From Pelodera strongyloides (Eukaryota; Nematoda; Chromadorea; Rhabditida; Rhabditidae), in the NCBI GenBank assembly GCA_036852015.1, contig JAANDG010000224.1, positions 124,001 to 188,000 of the forward strand: a DNA stretch of 64,000 nt. Direction: 5' to 3'. The notes below the pieces were generated by a model. It worked only from the letters and a program-made list of their open reading frames with translations. It made no database searches and was not told the DNA's origin. Position 1 is the stretch's first letter, and every line of letters begins with the position of its first letter. Of the stretch, positions 1 to 12,358 are shown piece after piece. A program made the position numbers and the translations under genes.

Positions 1-39
1 AACAAAACCGGGTAACAAATTTGACAGGTGAGCTACAGG

Positions 40-224
40 TTAAAGCGAAAGACTGGACGGTTTTTGAAACGCTTCGTGGACAACCGAATTCTTACGTATT
101 TCTTACGCTAATTTGCTCGAATTTATCTCGATTTTTTATTCTAATCTATGTTCATTTGCACAAGCTGCATAAGAATGCAGGTATACTCTATGTGTTTCAG
201 AAACCGGCCAGTATTTCGCTTTAA
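40..224. mobile_element. MITE-1 copy (reference copy of the main palindromic family)
   Basis: A 185-bp imperfect palindrome with termini near TTAAAGCGAAATACCGGCCG followed by GTTTTTGAAAC. The middle carries GAATTCTTACGTATTT, GCTCGATTTTTTATTCTAAT and ATTTGCATAAGCTGCATAAG. No protein is encoded; it is a non-autonomous element. Other full or partial copies are at about 4199-4353, 4876-5013, 6624-6794, 16844-17017, 17607-17752, 20078-20250, 23669-23815, 27407-27569, 32556-32730, 37190-37292, 39251-39438, 40095-40270, 41976-42153, 44650-44823, 45256-45435, 56546-56720 and 61168-61335. Half copies lie at 758-797 and 1660-1706. Confidence 0.85.
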
Positions 225-560
225 GTCGCTTACTCTGAACCGTGTGCCGCGCGGTTTGAGAAGTGGTACTGCGTGGTAACTCGCTCAGCCATGTATTATT
301 ATCAGTTTCCTTTTCACCACGCATCCGCGTTCGCGGATACCTGCGCGGATCGTGGATAACTACGAGTGCGTTCATAAAAGCGCGGAATGCCACGCGAGCG
401 TCTGCGCGTTCGAGAACATAGTTTACTAATTTACTTTCTTTATTTTCAAAACATTCAATCAGAAACTTACTGTGAAATTTATTGATTATATAAAACAAAA
501 CGGACTATTGCCTAAGCCTAAGCTTAAGGCTATAAGCCAAAAGATCTTTCTTTACTTTAG

Positions 561-3500
561 AAAACGAGCAAGCCGAATTGGGCCAATGGAATTTTGCTGT
601 TGTAGTGCGCGATCCGATATCGAGGTTAATATCAGGCTTCATCAACAAATGCGTGGTGTGAGATTTATTATCATTTTTGACGCTTTTATTTGATTATGTG
701 ATTTTAGACGTATTAACTGTGACAACGTAACTTCGCATAACACCTAAGTAGTCCACGATGCGTTTGAAAAACCGGCCCGTATTTCGCTTCAAAGTTATTG
801 TGTACCAGACGGCTACCGTTGCCTGCGTCGACTACTAGAGCGATCCTACTAAAAATGGTCATACTGCATACTCACATGAATCGCGTCTGAAATGTATCTT
901 CCAATTTTATGTAATAAAATTCGATTGCGCTTATTTTAAGAGTTGCTAAAAGGGACTATACCGCTGAAACATAATATTCCGTTTCGCTCACTTCGCACAA
1001 ACGAAAAATTAAACTCTTCCCCTTTATATCTTACCAGACGGCTATCGCCGCCTGATGCGACTTTCAAAGTTTAAAATGCAGGAACAGTGAACACACTTTG
1101 AAATGTGTGCAAGCCTTTAGACTAGATATTCTAATTTTCGTTTCGTTCACACAAACAAAAAAGTAAACTCTTCTCCTTGATATACAGTCTTGAGCAAGCA
1201 AAATCTAATCTTATTTATTTTTCAAGATTTTGAAGAGTTGCTAAAAAGTCGCCTCAGGCGGCGATAGCCGTCTGATAAGATATAAAGGGGAAGAGTTTAC
1301 TTTTTTGTTTGTGTGAAGTGAACGAAACGGAATTTTATGTTTCAGCGTTATAGTCCCTTTTAGCAACTCTTCAAAATCTTGAAAAATAAATAAGATTAGA
1401 TTTCGCTTGCTCAAGACTGTATATCAAGGAGAAGAGTTTACTTGTTTGTTTGTGTGAACGAAACGAAAATTAGAATAATATCTAGTCTAAAGGCTATAAA
1501 ACGAAAGCGGAGCCCAGTCTTGAGCAAGCGAAATCGAATCTTATTTCATTAATTTTCAAGAAACGTTTCACACAAATGTGCTCACTGTTCCTGCATTTCA
1601 AACTTTGAAAGTAGCCTCCGGCGTATTATTTGCGAGAACGCAAATTCGCATACACACTGCAGTTGTCCACGATGCGTTTCAAAAACCGGCCGGTATTTCG
1701 CTTTAGCGTTATTGTGTATGCTCATAAAATTGAATGTAATAAGGAAATCTTTCAGTGAAGTCGACAATGGTCTGAAGAACCGGTGCTACAATTGTGCGAA
1801 AAATATGACATGTTTCGTGGATAAATTATACGAAGACGCCGTTAGTTATATCAAATCGGATGGGAAAGATGAACTATCATATGAGGCACATCATTTCTTC
1901 CCGCAGAATTGGTGCGAATTTCACTGGTTGTGGGGTTTGCAAGTATGGCCAATATTCCTTGCAAGTATCGAAACATTTACCGTATCTTGGCACTGCACGA
2001 GAATATCTACAAACAGTTTTTACGACCGATTGCCACGGGACCATTTTTTGAAAACTAAATTTCAAAAGTGCATGCACTGTGCATCTCTTCACGCTTGTTA
2101 TATTACATGGCGGAAGATTTTCTATAGCGCGGACAAATTTGAAAGATGTATTCAGAATTCGCACGATTTTGCGAATTGTCACTTGCAAGAAAAACTCACG
2201 GTTTTGGCATACTTGAAAAGGGTCGTAGTGGCTAAGTAAGCCAACGTCCACAGGAAAAAGAAATTGCCGAAACCGATAAAAAAACCGTCGTTGGCAAATC
2301 CTCAAATGGTTTTTACCGAGAAACAAAGCTGTCTGGCGACTGTTTCGTGACCATTTGGTGACCAAACTGATGGTGAAACTTGGACAAGAGTTGGTCACCA
2401 TATCTGCGAGCACGCTGTTAGATCTGCTCTCCCAAATCGTGCGGTACGTGTACGGGTGCCAGGCTGGTGCGTACCTTCTACCGCTCGCCCCTTAAGTTTA
2501 TATATTGACCATCTCAGGTACTGCGCATTCAACAAGATTCCCTACAATATCATACACTACGGAACTGCTGGAGAAGACCAAAAGGAGATGAACAGAAATA
2601 TTGTACAATTCCTCAATAACAATAGCAACATGACTCGAGAGTGAGTTTCGAAATTAGCATAATCGGGTTTCCAAGTATCCCAAAAAATCGATGGGTGATT
2701 CTGTCAACACTACCGTATTTTGCGCAAAACTTGCATTTTTGGCGTGAAAATTAAAAAAAATATTCTCGTGTTGTTCCAAAATACGGTAATATTTTAAGCT
2801 TACTTGTAACTTGGAACCCCCCATAGAACTTTGCCGCTTTCCATGTAAATGAAAACGCAGCATACAGTACTCCAAATTTCACATCATAAGCACAGGTGCT
2901 TGTTCTGTGATGGTACGGTATATGACAAGCCTGTCAGATAATATGGTTGGGGTTTGGAGTGCAGCGTCTTCTGACTTCTGATGGGTTCAGTGTGTTCTGT
3001 GACCCGCACCAAAATTGAAACTTTCCCAATTTGAAAATAGGACTGCTATTATTTGGTGAAATCAAGATGTGTTTGTGATCCAAGCAAGGTATATAAACAC
3101 AAAGTTCATAAGCAATTCGCTTATCTGAATCTAGGTCCGTTCACTGATGAAACTAGGACTGAACGAGGCGAGCTTGTGGCGCGGGAGTGCCGCGCCGCGA
3201 TATCCAGGCGAGAGCTGGGCGCGAAACTGGGTGCGCAGCGTGTGGCGCACGTGCGGATCCCTAACTATACAGTATATACCTCATATTGCACTCCCTACCA
3301 TGTTGTCGGTAATTTATAAAAATAACGCTATGCGCAGAAGCGATCGGGCCCGCACGCTCGTGTCGAAGTTCCATATTGCAATTGCAACTGACTAGCTTTA
3401 CCTCATAAAACTTTTCAGCGAGCTCGCCTACATCGAATCAGAGTTGAATTACAAATCACCCCACGCTAACAAGAATGTGACGGTCTCCGAAATGTACGAG

Positions 3501-3602
3501 AGAGAACTGCGGACGAATCCCTGGATAATGCGGAAATTCATGCAATTGTTCTACTTTGATTTTGTTCTCTTTGGATTTCCATTACCGTTTCGTAATTTTT
3601 GA
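561..3602 (+). CDS. Carbohydrate sulfotransferase, nematode Sulfotransfer_2 family (5' end outside window)
   Basis: Four exons in consistent phase: 561-657, 1756-1911, 2518-2640 and 3419-3602 (TGA at 3600-3602). The family moves sulfate from PAPS to sugar chains in the Golgi lumen. Exon 561 carries the 3'-phosphate-binding signature VVVRDPISRLISGF followed by NKC. Exon 1756 reads RCYNCAKNMTCF and ends in HFFPQNW; the Trp codon is split across the intron and continues as YCAFN. The last exon ends in YFDFVLFGFPLP. The exons match those of the complete paralogue at 47421-44072 in order, phase and length (97 and 156 nt identical; 123 against 120; 184 against 181), which supports the model. No exon for the signal anchor or the PAPS 5' loop was found in bases 1-560, so those exons are upstream or lost. 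Intron 658-1755 holds a nested inverted repeat. Enzyme acceptor unknown. Confidence 0.85.
950..1545. repeat. Nested inverted repeat in a sulfotransferase intron
   Basis: The block AAAGGGACTATA...CCCCTTTATATCTTACCAGACGG (950-1040) recurs inverted at 1255-1370, and segments containing TTTCGTTCACACAAACAAAA and AGACTGTATATCAAGGAGAA recur in both orientations. The CAGACGGCTA(T/C)CG motif also occurs at about 788 and 59200, marking a dispersed family. Confidence 0.65.
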
Positions 3603-4733
3603 AACGTACTGTAACAAACCCTTGCCGCACCACAATAGAGTTTGTGCAGAATCGGAGCGAACGCCTAGCTCTAGGTTGGGCAAATGTATGAATTCAATAC
3701 TAGTACTGTATCATATTGTATAGTTGCATATTGTCAGAAACTTACAAGAGTTTACGCTCACCTTGCCTGCCTTGCACCCACCTATCAAATTATTCTAATG
3801 TAACTATCATGTCACGCACCTATCAAATTTTGTTCCTTTGTTCGATTTGGAATAACAAATAAATCCTTGTTAATGTTTATTTGAAATTGAAACTAATGCA
3901 CATGAGTAAATAACACAATTTTAAAAACGCACAGTATCCCACACTCTGCCTAAATATAACTACAACCAGCTAGAGTAACATGCGCTAACACCTAGAATAG
4001 TTTGCAAGTTTCACATTTTTTGCGCTTCCAAATGTATACTATCTCACAGTTACTCTAGAAAGGTTTACAGTTTACACTAACGTATTAGCACACCCTTCAA
4101 ATTAAAAAAGAGAAGCTAGTTACGGGAATACGACTAGTTAACACCTACATCAATAATATAACAAACAACTATCTTTAGGCACCCATAACAAGGCCTAATT
4201 AAAGCTAAATACCGACTAGTATATGAAACACATCGTGGAAAACTGAATTCTTCTGCACTTATACTGAGTGAGGTCGATATGGGGTTGTTTTTATTCTAAA
4301 TTATGTTCATTTGCATGTGATGCGTTTCAAAAACCGGCGGTATTTAGCTTTAAAACGAGAAATGAAATGGCACAACAAACAACTTCGTGGACATAATATT
4401 GCACAACAAAAGGTACAATAGTAAGCAAATCTAAAGCACATCTAAAGAATGAAAACCTACAGATTTTCTTACAAACAAACTCTTACCATTCACAACAAAA
4501 GACCGTTTTTTCGAGTCACCGTGAGCATAAGTACTTCCATGATATTACGCACGACAGTAAAATTCATCAAGCGCAAGCAGTCCCGAACCCGGGAGAAAAC
4601 CTGTGATAATAATAGAAAAACAATCATAATATCAAATTTATAACTAAAGCTTCAAAGCAAAATGATGGTCACATCCGAAAAGATAAAGGGCCCCAAATCT
4701 TCAACCCCCTGTATTGCCCCACTCCTGTTCTAT
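3603..4733. other. Convergent intergenic region
   Basis: Between the 3' ends of the sulfotransferase and SUN genes. AT-rich, with AATAAATCC near 3857 as a possible poly(A) signal and a MITE-1 copy at 4199-4353. No gene seen. Confidence 0.6.
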
Positions 4734-7700
4734 TCAATGCAGCGTCATTTCTTCCGTTTGTGGAACACCATTCTCCGAGCACGCTTCATCACTAAATATG
4801 AAAATATATTTAAATAGGCATCGAAGACGATGAGGATAATAAATTTTTAAATAGGGCATATTAAATAGATAGTTTTTATCACGCATCGAGTACACCAGCA
4901 TTCTTATCCAGCTTATGCAAATGAACATAAATTGGAATAAAAAATCGAGCTAAATTCGAGCAAATTACCATAAATACGTTGCGTTTCAAAAACCGGCCGG
5001 TATTTCGCCTTAAATGATCATCGTTTGTATAACATACCGAGGTGTGATAACGCAATACCATAGGTCAAGAAACATGCCCAAAAGGGGGTTCCCCCTAACA
5101 TTTAGGGGGAAGGGGGAACCCCCTACCATCTGCCTTTTTGTACCCCTAGGGTATTCTATGTCTCGTTCTTTACACACTCTCTCATTTTGTCTTACGCTGA
5201 TCGTATCGCATCCTCTTACTAATCAACGCACTCTTATTTGGGGGGAACCTCACACGCAAAGTCAGCATATCTTGACGTCAGCGCAATACGTGTTTAATGT
5301 CTGCATCTCAAGTAGTGTATATACAAATGATCCAAAACACGATGTATTGGAGCGTGGCTGTATCTACCAAACCGATAAATCTCTCTAACAAACAAAATAT
5401 CGACATATAACAATATCGCATGATCCCAAATAAAACATAGTTTACCTGCACGAGCTTCGTCCATGCACCCTCAACGCGTAGAGACAAGTGTAGTCCTGGC
5501 CATGGTTCGAATCAACTCGCAATTGGACGATCGGGACAACGAGCGAAGACTGAAAGGAAAACAAAACGTTTGTGTATTTATTAAAACCACGTGGAAACCT
5601 ACAGAAAACTTCATCTGCACGACTGCACCGCCAACAGTAAGTATTCGAATTCGCTAAACAAAAACCCTGCTACAACTCAAATAGAACTGCTCGAATACAG
5701 GGCTAAAAATCACTGAGATCAATAGTCAGTAATATAATTTACAAATGAAGGCCCATCCGAAGCTAAACCAGACTTGACAAGTAGCCATACAAGAAGCATA
5801 AATGTAACTACCATTGTACCAATGTACCATATATTACCATATACATATAAGTATTGCCTGTGGTATTGCCTTTACAAAGCTTATGCGACATTTTATGTTC
5901 GTAATAAATGTTATGTTATGTTATGTTATGTTATTACCGTATATATATATACACATAAGTCAGTAGGGAGGCTACAAGCTACAGAAACGCGAAACGCCTA
6001 CCTGAACTTTGCACACGGCAATTTGTTCATCTGTCACAGAACCGTACTCGCACGACGCCAACTGCGTACAGTTAAACTGATCAGCAGAAGAGGATGCCGA
6101 ATCGGAACATCCCTGAACAAAGTATGAGTGAAAAGTGAAAAGCAGTTAAGTAGCATGCAGTGCAAAAAAAATGGCGGGAAGCTGAAGTCGAGCTTCTCTA
6201 CGCGTAGAATACATATAATACAATACTCTATGACTGCAAAAAGTAATGTGTGTATTATATGTGTTCTGAAAATAAAGGACAAGTGAAAAGTGTAAAGTAA
6301 AAAGTAGGCAGAGCAAAAAATTGGTACTCGATAAGCTCGTTTGCGCTGCACCTCAACGACTAACGGGAATGTCCAAGTGCCCAAAAACACGTTGAAAATA
6401 ATGAAAGAGAAAACAACAGAAGTCGAGAGGCACAATACTTATGAAAGTGAGATGCCATCTAAATGAGCTAGAATAAAAAGTGATTAGGCTTATCGCTCAC
6501 CCAAACTTGATAGTTCTTCGGCGCGCTGATCGGTGGAGTCTTCAGCCCGCGCCAATTCGAGTGCTCGTAAACAATCTCCTCTACAAATGAAGAAACGAAA
6601 ATTTTAATTTTGGTGGTTTTTGTCAAAGCGAAATACCGGCCGGCTTTTGGAACGCATCGAGTACACCAGCATCCTTATGCAGCGTATGCAAATTATCATA
6701 ATTTAGAATAAAAAAACGACCCCACATAGCACAAATGAAGAAGGAAGCAGTTGTCAGCGATGCGTTTCAAAAACTGGCCGGTATTACGCTTTAAGTATTA
6801 ACTTACAAATGCCTGGTCCGAATAACTAGAGTGTCACTACGGAATCAAACCAAAAAAAAAGACTAACAATAATCCTCGGTTTTACTGAAATAGAAACTAA
6901 AGGTGGTGTCTAAATGCATGACCAACTAAAGAAATTGAACAGTGCACGCACCAACAATCATATCATCAACTTTTTACACCAACAGAAACATTTAGTTTTT
7001 TCCAAAGAACTAATTATAATATGAAAGTGAACTAGCGCAAAAACGAGAAATATATTAGATCACAACCACTAACCACTACTCTACTGAAACAACCACACAC
7101 AATTCAGAAGTGATAAAACCGGTGCACATGAAAAACCAGCCTCACGAAAACGGCTACATATTGTTGCATATCGTCCGTAAGACTGAAGCAGCAACCTCAC
7201 ACATTCAGAAAATAATAATAGTAATAATAATAATTAATAATAATAATAAAACTAACCGACAACCGCTGGTGCGGCCAACCTGACAGCATACTCGCCCTCG
7301 GAACCTTCAAAACACCAACACTTGCCCAATTGCAGGGGGTGCTGGGCCTGAAACGAAATCAAAACTAAAAGCCTGACCGGGCAACAGGCTTCGCATTCCG
7401 ACCCTCTCCACTCTTTTCAATATATAACGTATATTATCATACGCCAATGAAAAACGCAGGAGATTGAAGAAAATCGGACGGAGCGTACTTTATAGGCAAG
7501 AAGAGCTACACATTGTTCCATTGTTCGGTTCTCTTCTGAGTAAAAGTCCATCCTTTTCTAGTATATAACAAAACCAGAAAAAATAAACGCTTCCTTCAAC
7601 TTTCGAACTTCGCAAAGTGATCACTGCTCACACACACACACACAGGGACAAGGTGCAGCACATGTCGAACCGTCTATTAGAAAACATCTAGCTGATATTC

Positions 7701-10589
7701 TATTTTCAGGAAAAACAGGCCAAATATATCAAAAACCTCTTACCGATAGCGGATATGTATTCGTTTCGAACCGTGCCACCCAGTTCATGATCGAGTACGT
7801 GGAGTGCGGGTGCAGTGAGGGCGAGGTGAGTTCCGAGACCACTGTGGCTCCTGAGGGCAATTAAGGATATCTTTTAGTTTGGCAAGCTGTCTGGGATATG
7901 TACTTTCTACTTACAGTTTGCACAAAAACCCTAGTACTCTACAGTAGCCTTCCCAAAGCCAGACATACATCACTTTGAACTTAGAATTATAAGAGTAAGG
8001 GAAAGGAAGAATGAAGGATATCTATCAATTACTGACAAGCTGTTACAGAACCGTTAGTGACGCGTAACTGGCGTAACCAACAGAGTAGCACTCTTTTATA
8101 TCTAAGCGATGGTTGTGTTCCTCATGAAGATGTACTATGTAGTTGGCTTTCGAGTTGCTAGATGTTATTTTTGAGCTTGCCAATGTGGAAATTATCGACT
8201 CTGTGAGACAATAAACTTATTATTATGTACATCTCCGTGAGGGACGCACACCGTACCCGTACAGCACTCCCTACAGGAAACAGAATTCACAAGGACCCCT
8301 AGTGGCCCTAGTTCCCCAAAGGTAAAAAAAAGAAGGGGAAAAATACAATTTAACACAAAATATTATACCCAACAATGCGCACAATACGGTCTCTTAACAT
8401 GTTTGCATATGGTTCTCTTGCATATGGTGCTAATGCAAATGGCCTCTTAGCATGTTTTACACAACACTGTGCGACAAACGAAACCGAAACGCCTTGTTTA
8501 ACTAGGATTTTACTAAACAAACTATGTCATTTGTTCACTCACCATAAGCGAGGGCAGCCAAATTCGGCTCAATATGTTGGTCGACGTTCTGAATGTGAGG
8601 CATCTTTTCCTGAAAGACATTGGCCCTTAGTTTACATTGGAAATGGGAAAAGACAGTCTCGCCAGGCAGGGAAGCGAATATAGAGTTGAGCCATTTTACT
8701 CGCACGAGGATGAACTTTGAAGATTCCGCAAAAGGCTAATTCAAATTCAAGTTACTGCGAAACCCACGTTCTTGAACGGCTCCAAAATCTTCGGAAAAAA
8801 AACAAATACTATAATATATCAGACAAGACTAACCTTTAGCCGATTGATCTGGCCTCCAAGATCCTCCAACTTAAACTGCAGCTTGTCCATATTCGAGTAA
8901 ACATCAGTGGGGTCAAATTGCGTGGGCAGTGTAAGCTTGGAGCAGCAGGGGTTCTGAAAGTGGTGAGCATAGATCAAGCTCAATTATCATTACTCTCCAA
9001 TTTGCTTCAATTTGTCCCGTAAGTAAAAACGCGAGGATGTACACACTTTTCGAAGACTAAGATTACAAACAGACAAATACACACGATTACAAATATACAA
9101 ATTCAAAGCCATTACAAATATACAAATACAGAAACAAGACTTACTTCAACCTCTCGTCTGAACTGTTGAGTCAGATCGTCAACGGCTCCACTCAGCTGAT
9201 CGATCTTCCGCGCCACGTCACTCATTGCTTCTGCCTTAAATATTATAAAACTAAAACTAATAATATAACAATAATACTAATAATTAATAATAAAAATAAT
9301 AATCCTCTTCATGTGACGGACAAACAACAAACCTCTCTAGTTTTTCAAGCTAGGAAGAGACCTCGTCACGCAGAAATACCAAATTTTAGACAAAAAAATG
9401 AGGAGCGAAAATACCCAAAAATCTCGTAAAACATTTACTGTTAGTCTAAAAATGGGCCAAGAGGTACATCTGACAAATAACCCACTTCACTGACTAGTAT
9501 AACTATCAGATTCTTCAATCATCGTCTATCAATCAAAATGTTAGCTTGTAATCACCTGGATTTCCCTAATAGCTGATCGGAACTGATCGCTCCGACTCCA
9601 ATCTCGCAAACTGAACTTTTCACCGGCTCCGTCATCTGCAAACACTTTTATACACAGTAATGCTTTACTTCATTTTACACATACTGAATAAAGTATTCAC
9701 ATAACGTAGTCAACCATCATACAGCAGACACATTTGATACTCAATCAACCACTCACGTGCAACTGTTACTAAATGCCTCAGTAGGGTACAACATTCGCAC
9801 AATGCACAATTATATTGTACAAATATTACGCCATACCATTGCCATTCGCATATAGAACTGTGTCCTTTTGCAGAGGCCCGTACATGTACAAGATGAATAC
9901 TAGAAGAACAGCAAGAAGGGCAGACATGGCGAGCATCAAAAGGAACCTCCTAAACATGACAATTAAAGTAATTATGGATTACGGTCATTACGGATTTTGG
10001 GATTACGGTAATTACGGACAATGAAAACTATGTTGGATATAGCATTCACGGTAAGCAGCGTCGCTAACCACTACACCACAACCACCAATCAAACCCTTAC
10101 TTGTTTGTAAAACTGGGTTTCTCGAGCCCTCCCCTTGGACTCTTCTTATCATAACGATGGCCCCTCCATAGCGATTCATCAAGCGGATTATTCGATACCG
10201 ATTCCGGACTTTCTTCCTAAAAGTACAAGTATTAAGTTTAACTAAAGATGCGCACTTATATTTGGACACTTCAGAAATAATCTTACCCATCCCCAAATTG
10301 AAAATTTCACCGTTCGACCATCCAACATCCAAGTATAATCATACCAATGACGATTCAATCCTTCAGCGGATGTTACCCGTACCCGACCGCATCCATCAAT
10401 TAAAATCCCTACACGGACAAAAAACCTATTCAGGCAACAGTGAGATCATTAACTACTGAAATATCTCTTGCCGCAGTTATTCTCAAATTGAGTCATAAAA
10501 AAAGAACTTACCCTAAAACTTCGTCTGCGTATCAGCCGATCATACGTAGATGAAGAACCCTCGTCTTCAAACTGTACTGTCCCAGCCAT
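4734..10589 (-). CDS. sun-1: SUN-domain inner nuclear membrane protein
   Basis: Thirteen exons, 404 aa: 10512-10589, 10101-10216, 9837-9949, 9556-9635, 9145-9234, 8834-8953, 8543-8609, 7744-7850, 7257-7347, 6501-6580, 6002-6112, 5446-5549, 4734-4791. SUN proteins cross the inner nuclear membrane and bind KASH proteins in the perinuclear space to form the LINC bridge. Seen here: a Ser/Arg-rich nuclear N-terminus, one membrane segment (residues 67-88), a coiled-coil-like stretch (about 130-200, including KIDQLSGAVDDLTQQF) and a C-terminal SUN domain from about residue 215. KCWCFEG (C267) and DYTCLYALRVHG (C373) match the cysteines that form the conserved SUN-domain disulfide. The short length fits SUN-1/matefin rather than the much longer UNC-84; orthology is inferred. 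ATG lies 10 nt behind a TTCTAG acceptor. The exon starting at 9234 uses an unusual TTTAAG acceptor. Confidence 0.93.
5083..5126. repeat. GC-rich hairpin in the last SUN intron
   Basis: GGGGGTTCCCCCTAACATTT is followed by AGGGGGAAGGGGGAACCCCC, forming a strong stem whose arm itself is self-complementary. No known RNA family recognised. Confidence 0.5.
5860..5936 (+). mobile_element. LINE 3' tail remnant
   Basis: GACATTTTATGTTCGTAATA followed by AATG and four TTATG units matches the 3' end of the LINE at 30200-30893. It sits antisense in an intron of the SUN gene. Confidence 0.6.
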
Positions 10590-10599
10590 CGAATGGCGC
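10590..10599 (-). promoter_or_regulatory. Probable trans-splice site and 10-nt 5' UTR of the SUN gene
   Basis: TATTCTAG precedes GCGCCATTCG and the ATG. It is 1.76 kb downstream of the preceding gene's stop, which is long for an operon, so an own promoter with SL1 splicing is as likely as operon membership. Confidence 0.5.
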
Positions 10600-12358
10600 C
10601 TAGAATACAAGTACTAGAATGTCTAATGTTTTAGGAATACGAGTTTTCTTTGGGAAACAATCTTCACCTTCATGAAGCAGGCCCAGGCAGTGCACATATA
10701 GAGCGAGCGCCTAACATTAAAACAAAAATAGATAAAAATATATACACTACATCACAGGTATCAAACAAAACTGCCAAAAACAGTCACTCAACGACCACTC
10801 ACAAAAAGTTACACTTTTATTTTATTTTAATATAATACATACAATACATTATCTCTTTACACAGATTACTAATAAAAACATGCAGATAATAATGCGACCA
10901 AGTTCACCTCCAATAAGTCAAATATACTGGCAAACAAATAAGTCAGCTTAGATTCCGTTTTCTAGTAAATAAACTCAATAAACATCCATGCATGCAACAA
11001 GGACAAAAAACCAAAACAATAAAGCAAATCAGTAGGCTATACACATAAAACCGAGGGGGTTAATTTGCACAGGTCAAATAATAACAAGTAAATACAACAG
11101 AAATTAGAAATTCAATAGCAGAACAAGTAAAACAAAAAGCAACAAGGTTTTGAGCAACATATAGCAGCGGCAAAAAACCTTGTTGCAATTAGTGCGGAAT
11201 CAAAATTTCACATGCATACAAAGCAAAAAGAGTCAATGACAAACTGCCTATGGATATACATGTTAGCAAAACAAAACGTCATCACAATAATAATAATAAT
11301 GATAAAGTTTCAAGTAAAAACCGGTTAATTCAGTCAAACGAGCAGAAAAATGGTGATAAGGGTAGAAGTCGACGTGTAACCAACGATGAAACCTTCGACG
11401 ACACGTGAAGTATCACATAGAAACTAACATTTTAGAAGAGTGTTCACTCCAGGAACACTTTTTTCAAGCTAGTTTTGTTAGTTTATATGTGACCTTTCAT
11501 ATGGCTGGTTACCTACACGTCGACTTCCGCTCTTGTGAGATCAGGTAAAGCGTACATACATATCAATGTGGTCAACTGACTAGGAATAAATAATATGCAG
11601 TCAGTATACGTAAAGCTATACAGAGCAGTCACGAGGTAAAAAGTTGAAAAGAGAAGAATACTACGAACACAAAAATGTAAGGAAAGAGAGGGAAAAAAGG
11701 GTTGTGGACGGACCTTGTGCTAGTAGCTGTTAGGCAAAACTAACCCAGAACTAAGAACTAAGAACAGGTAATTACTTGGTCACATTATCAGTGACGTAAC
11801 GCGGAAACGGTTACGCGGCACTTCACAACATAGCTAGTATTACTAATACGCTATTACTATTTACAGTGTAGCTCAAATCAAAAACAGTCAAACTACTGCA
11901 TTCCAAAGTCAATTCACATACAGAGATTTAAAGCGCATGGCACGTGGTATTGAAACATATGCCGGACACCTGAATTTCCACCAATTATATGCAAATTGGG
12001 GTAACTGCACACAATGGATGAAATATACAATTGTCCAGCATAACACGAATTACATAACTCACATACCATACCGCTTTAATATCACGAGTCAGTAGTCAAT
12101 AATACAAGTAATACGAATACCACACATGCACACTAAAGGTAGTAAAAGCTAGCGCTCGCGGGAAAGTAAAAAAAAAGGAAAACCAAATCTATACTGGTTG
12201 ATCTTTGATGAACCGTACTGTGCAGCCTAGACCTATGCAAGCTAGCCGGACTCGCAAAAGAAAGAACAACTAGCCTCGGACAAAAGAAATCTATGCTAAT
12301 TAAATTAACATAAAATTCCCAAAGATCATTAGGCAATTAGCATGCGGAATCAAGAAAA
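10600..12358. other. Interval between the Ser-rich gene and the SUN gene
   Basis: AT-rich sequence with one palindromic element (11358-11532). No exon pattern or stable open frame. It may hold the SUN promoter or be an enlarged intercistronic spacer. Confidence 0.55.
11358..11532. repeat. Palindromic element between the Ser-rich gene and the SUN gene
   Basis: Arms with AGTCGACGTGTAACCA on the left and TGGTTACCTACACGTCGACT on the right, plus inner paired TCACATAGAAACTAACA and TGTTAGTTTATATGTGA. About 170 bp, no coding capacity. Confidence 0.7.

Noticed and set aside
1877..2413. 178-aa minus-strand frame
   Set aside because: Antisense shadow of sulfotransferase exon 1756-1911 and the CACCAAATGG repeat.
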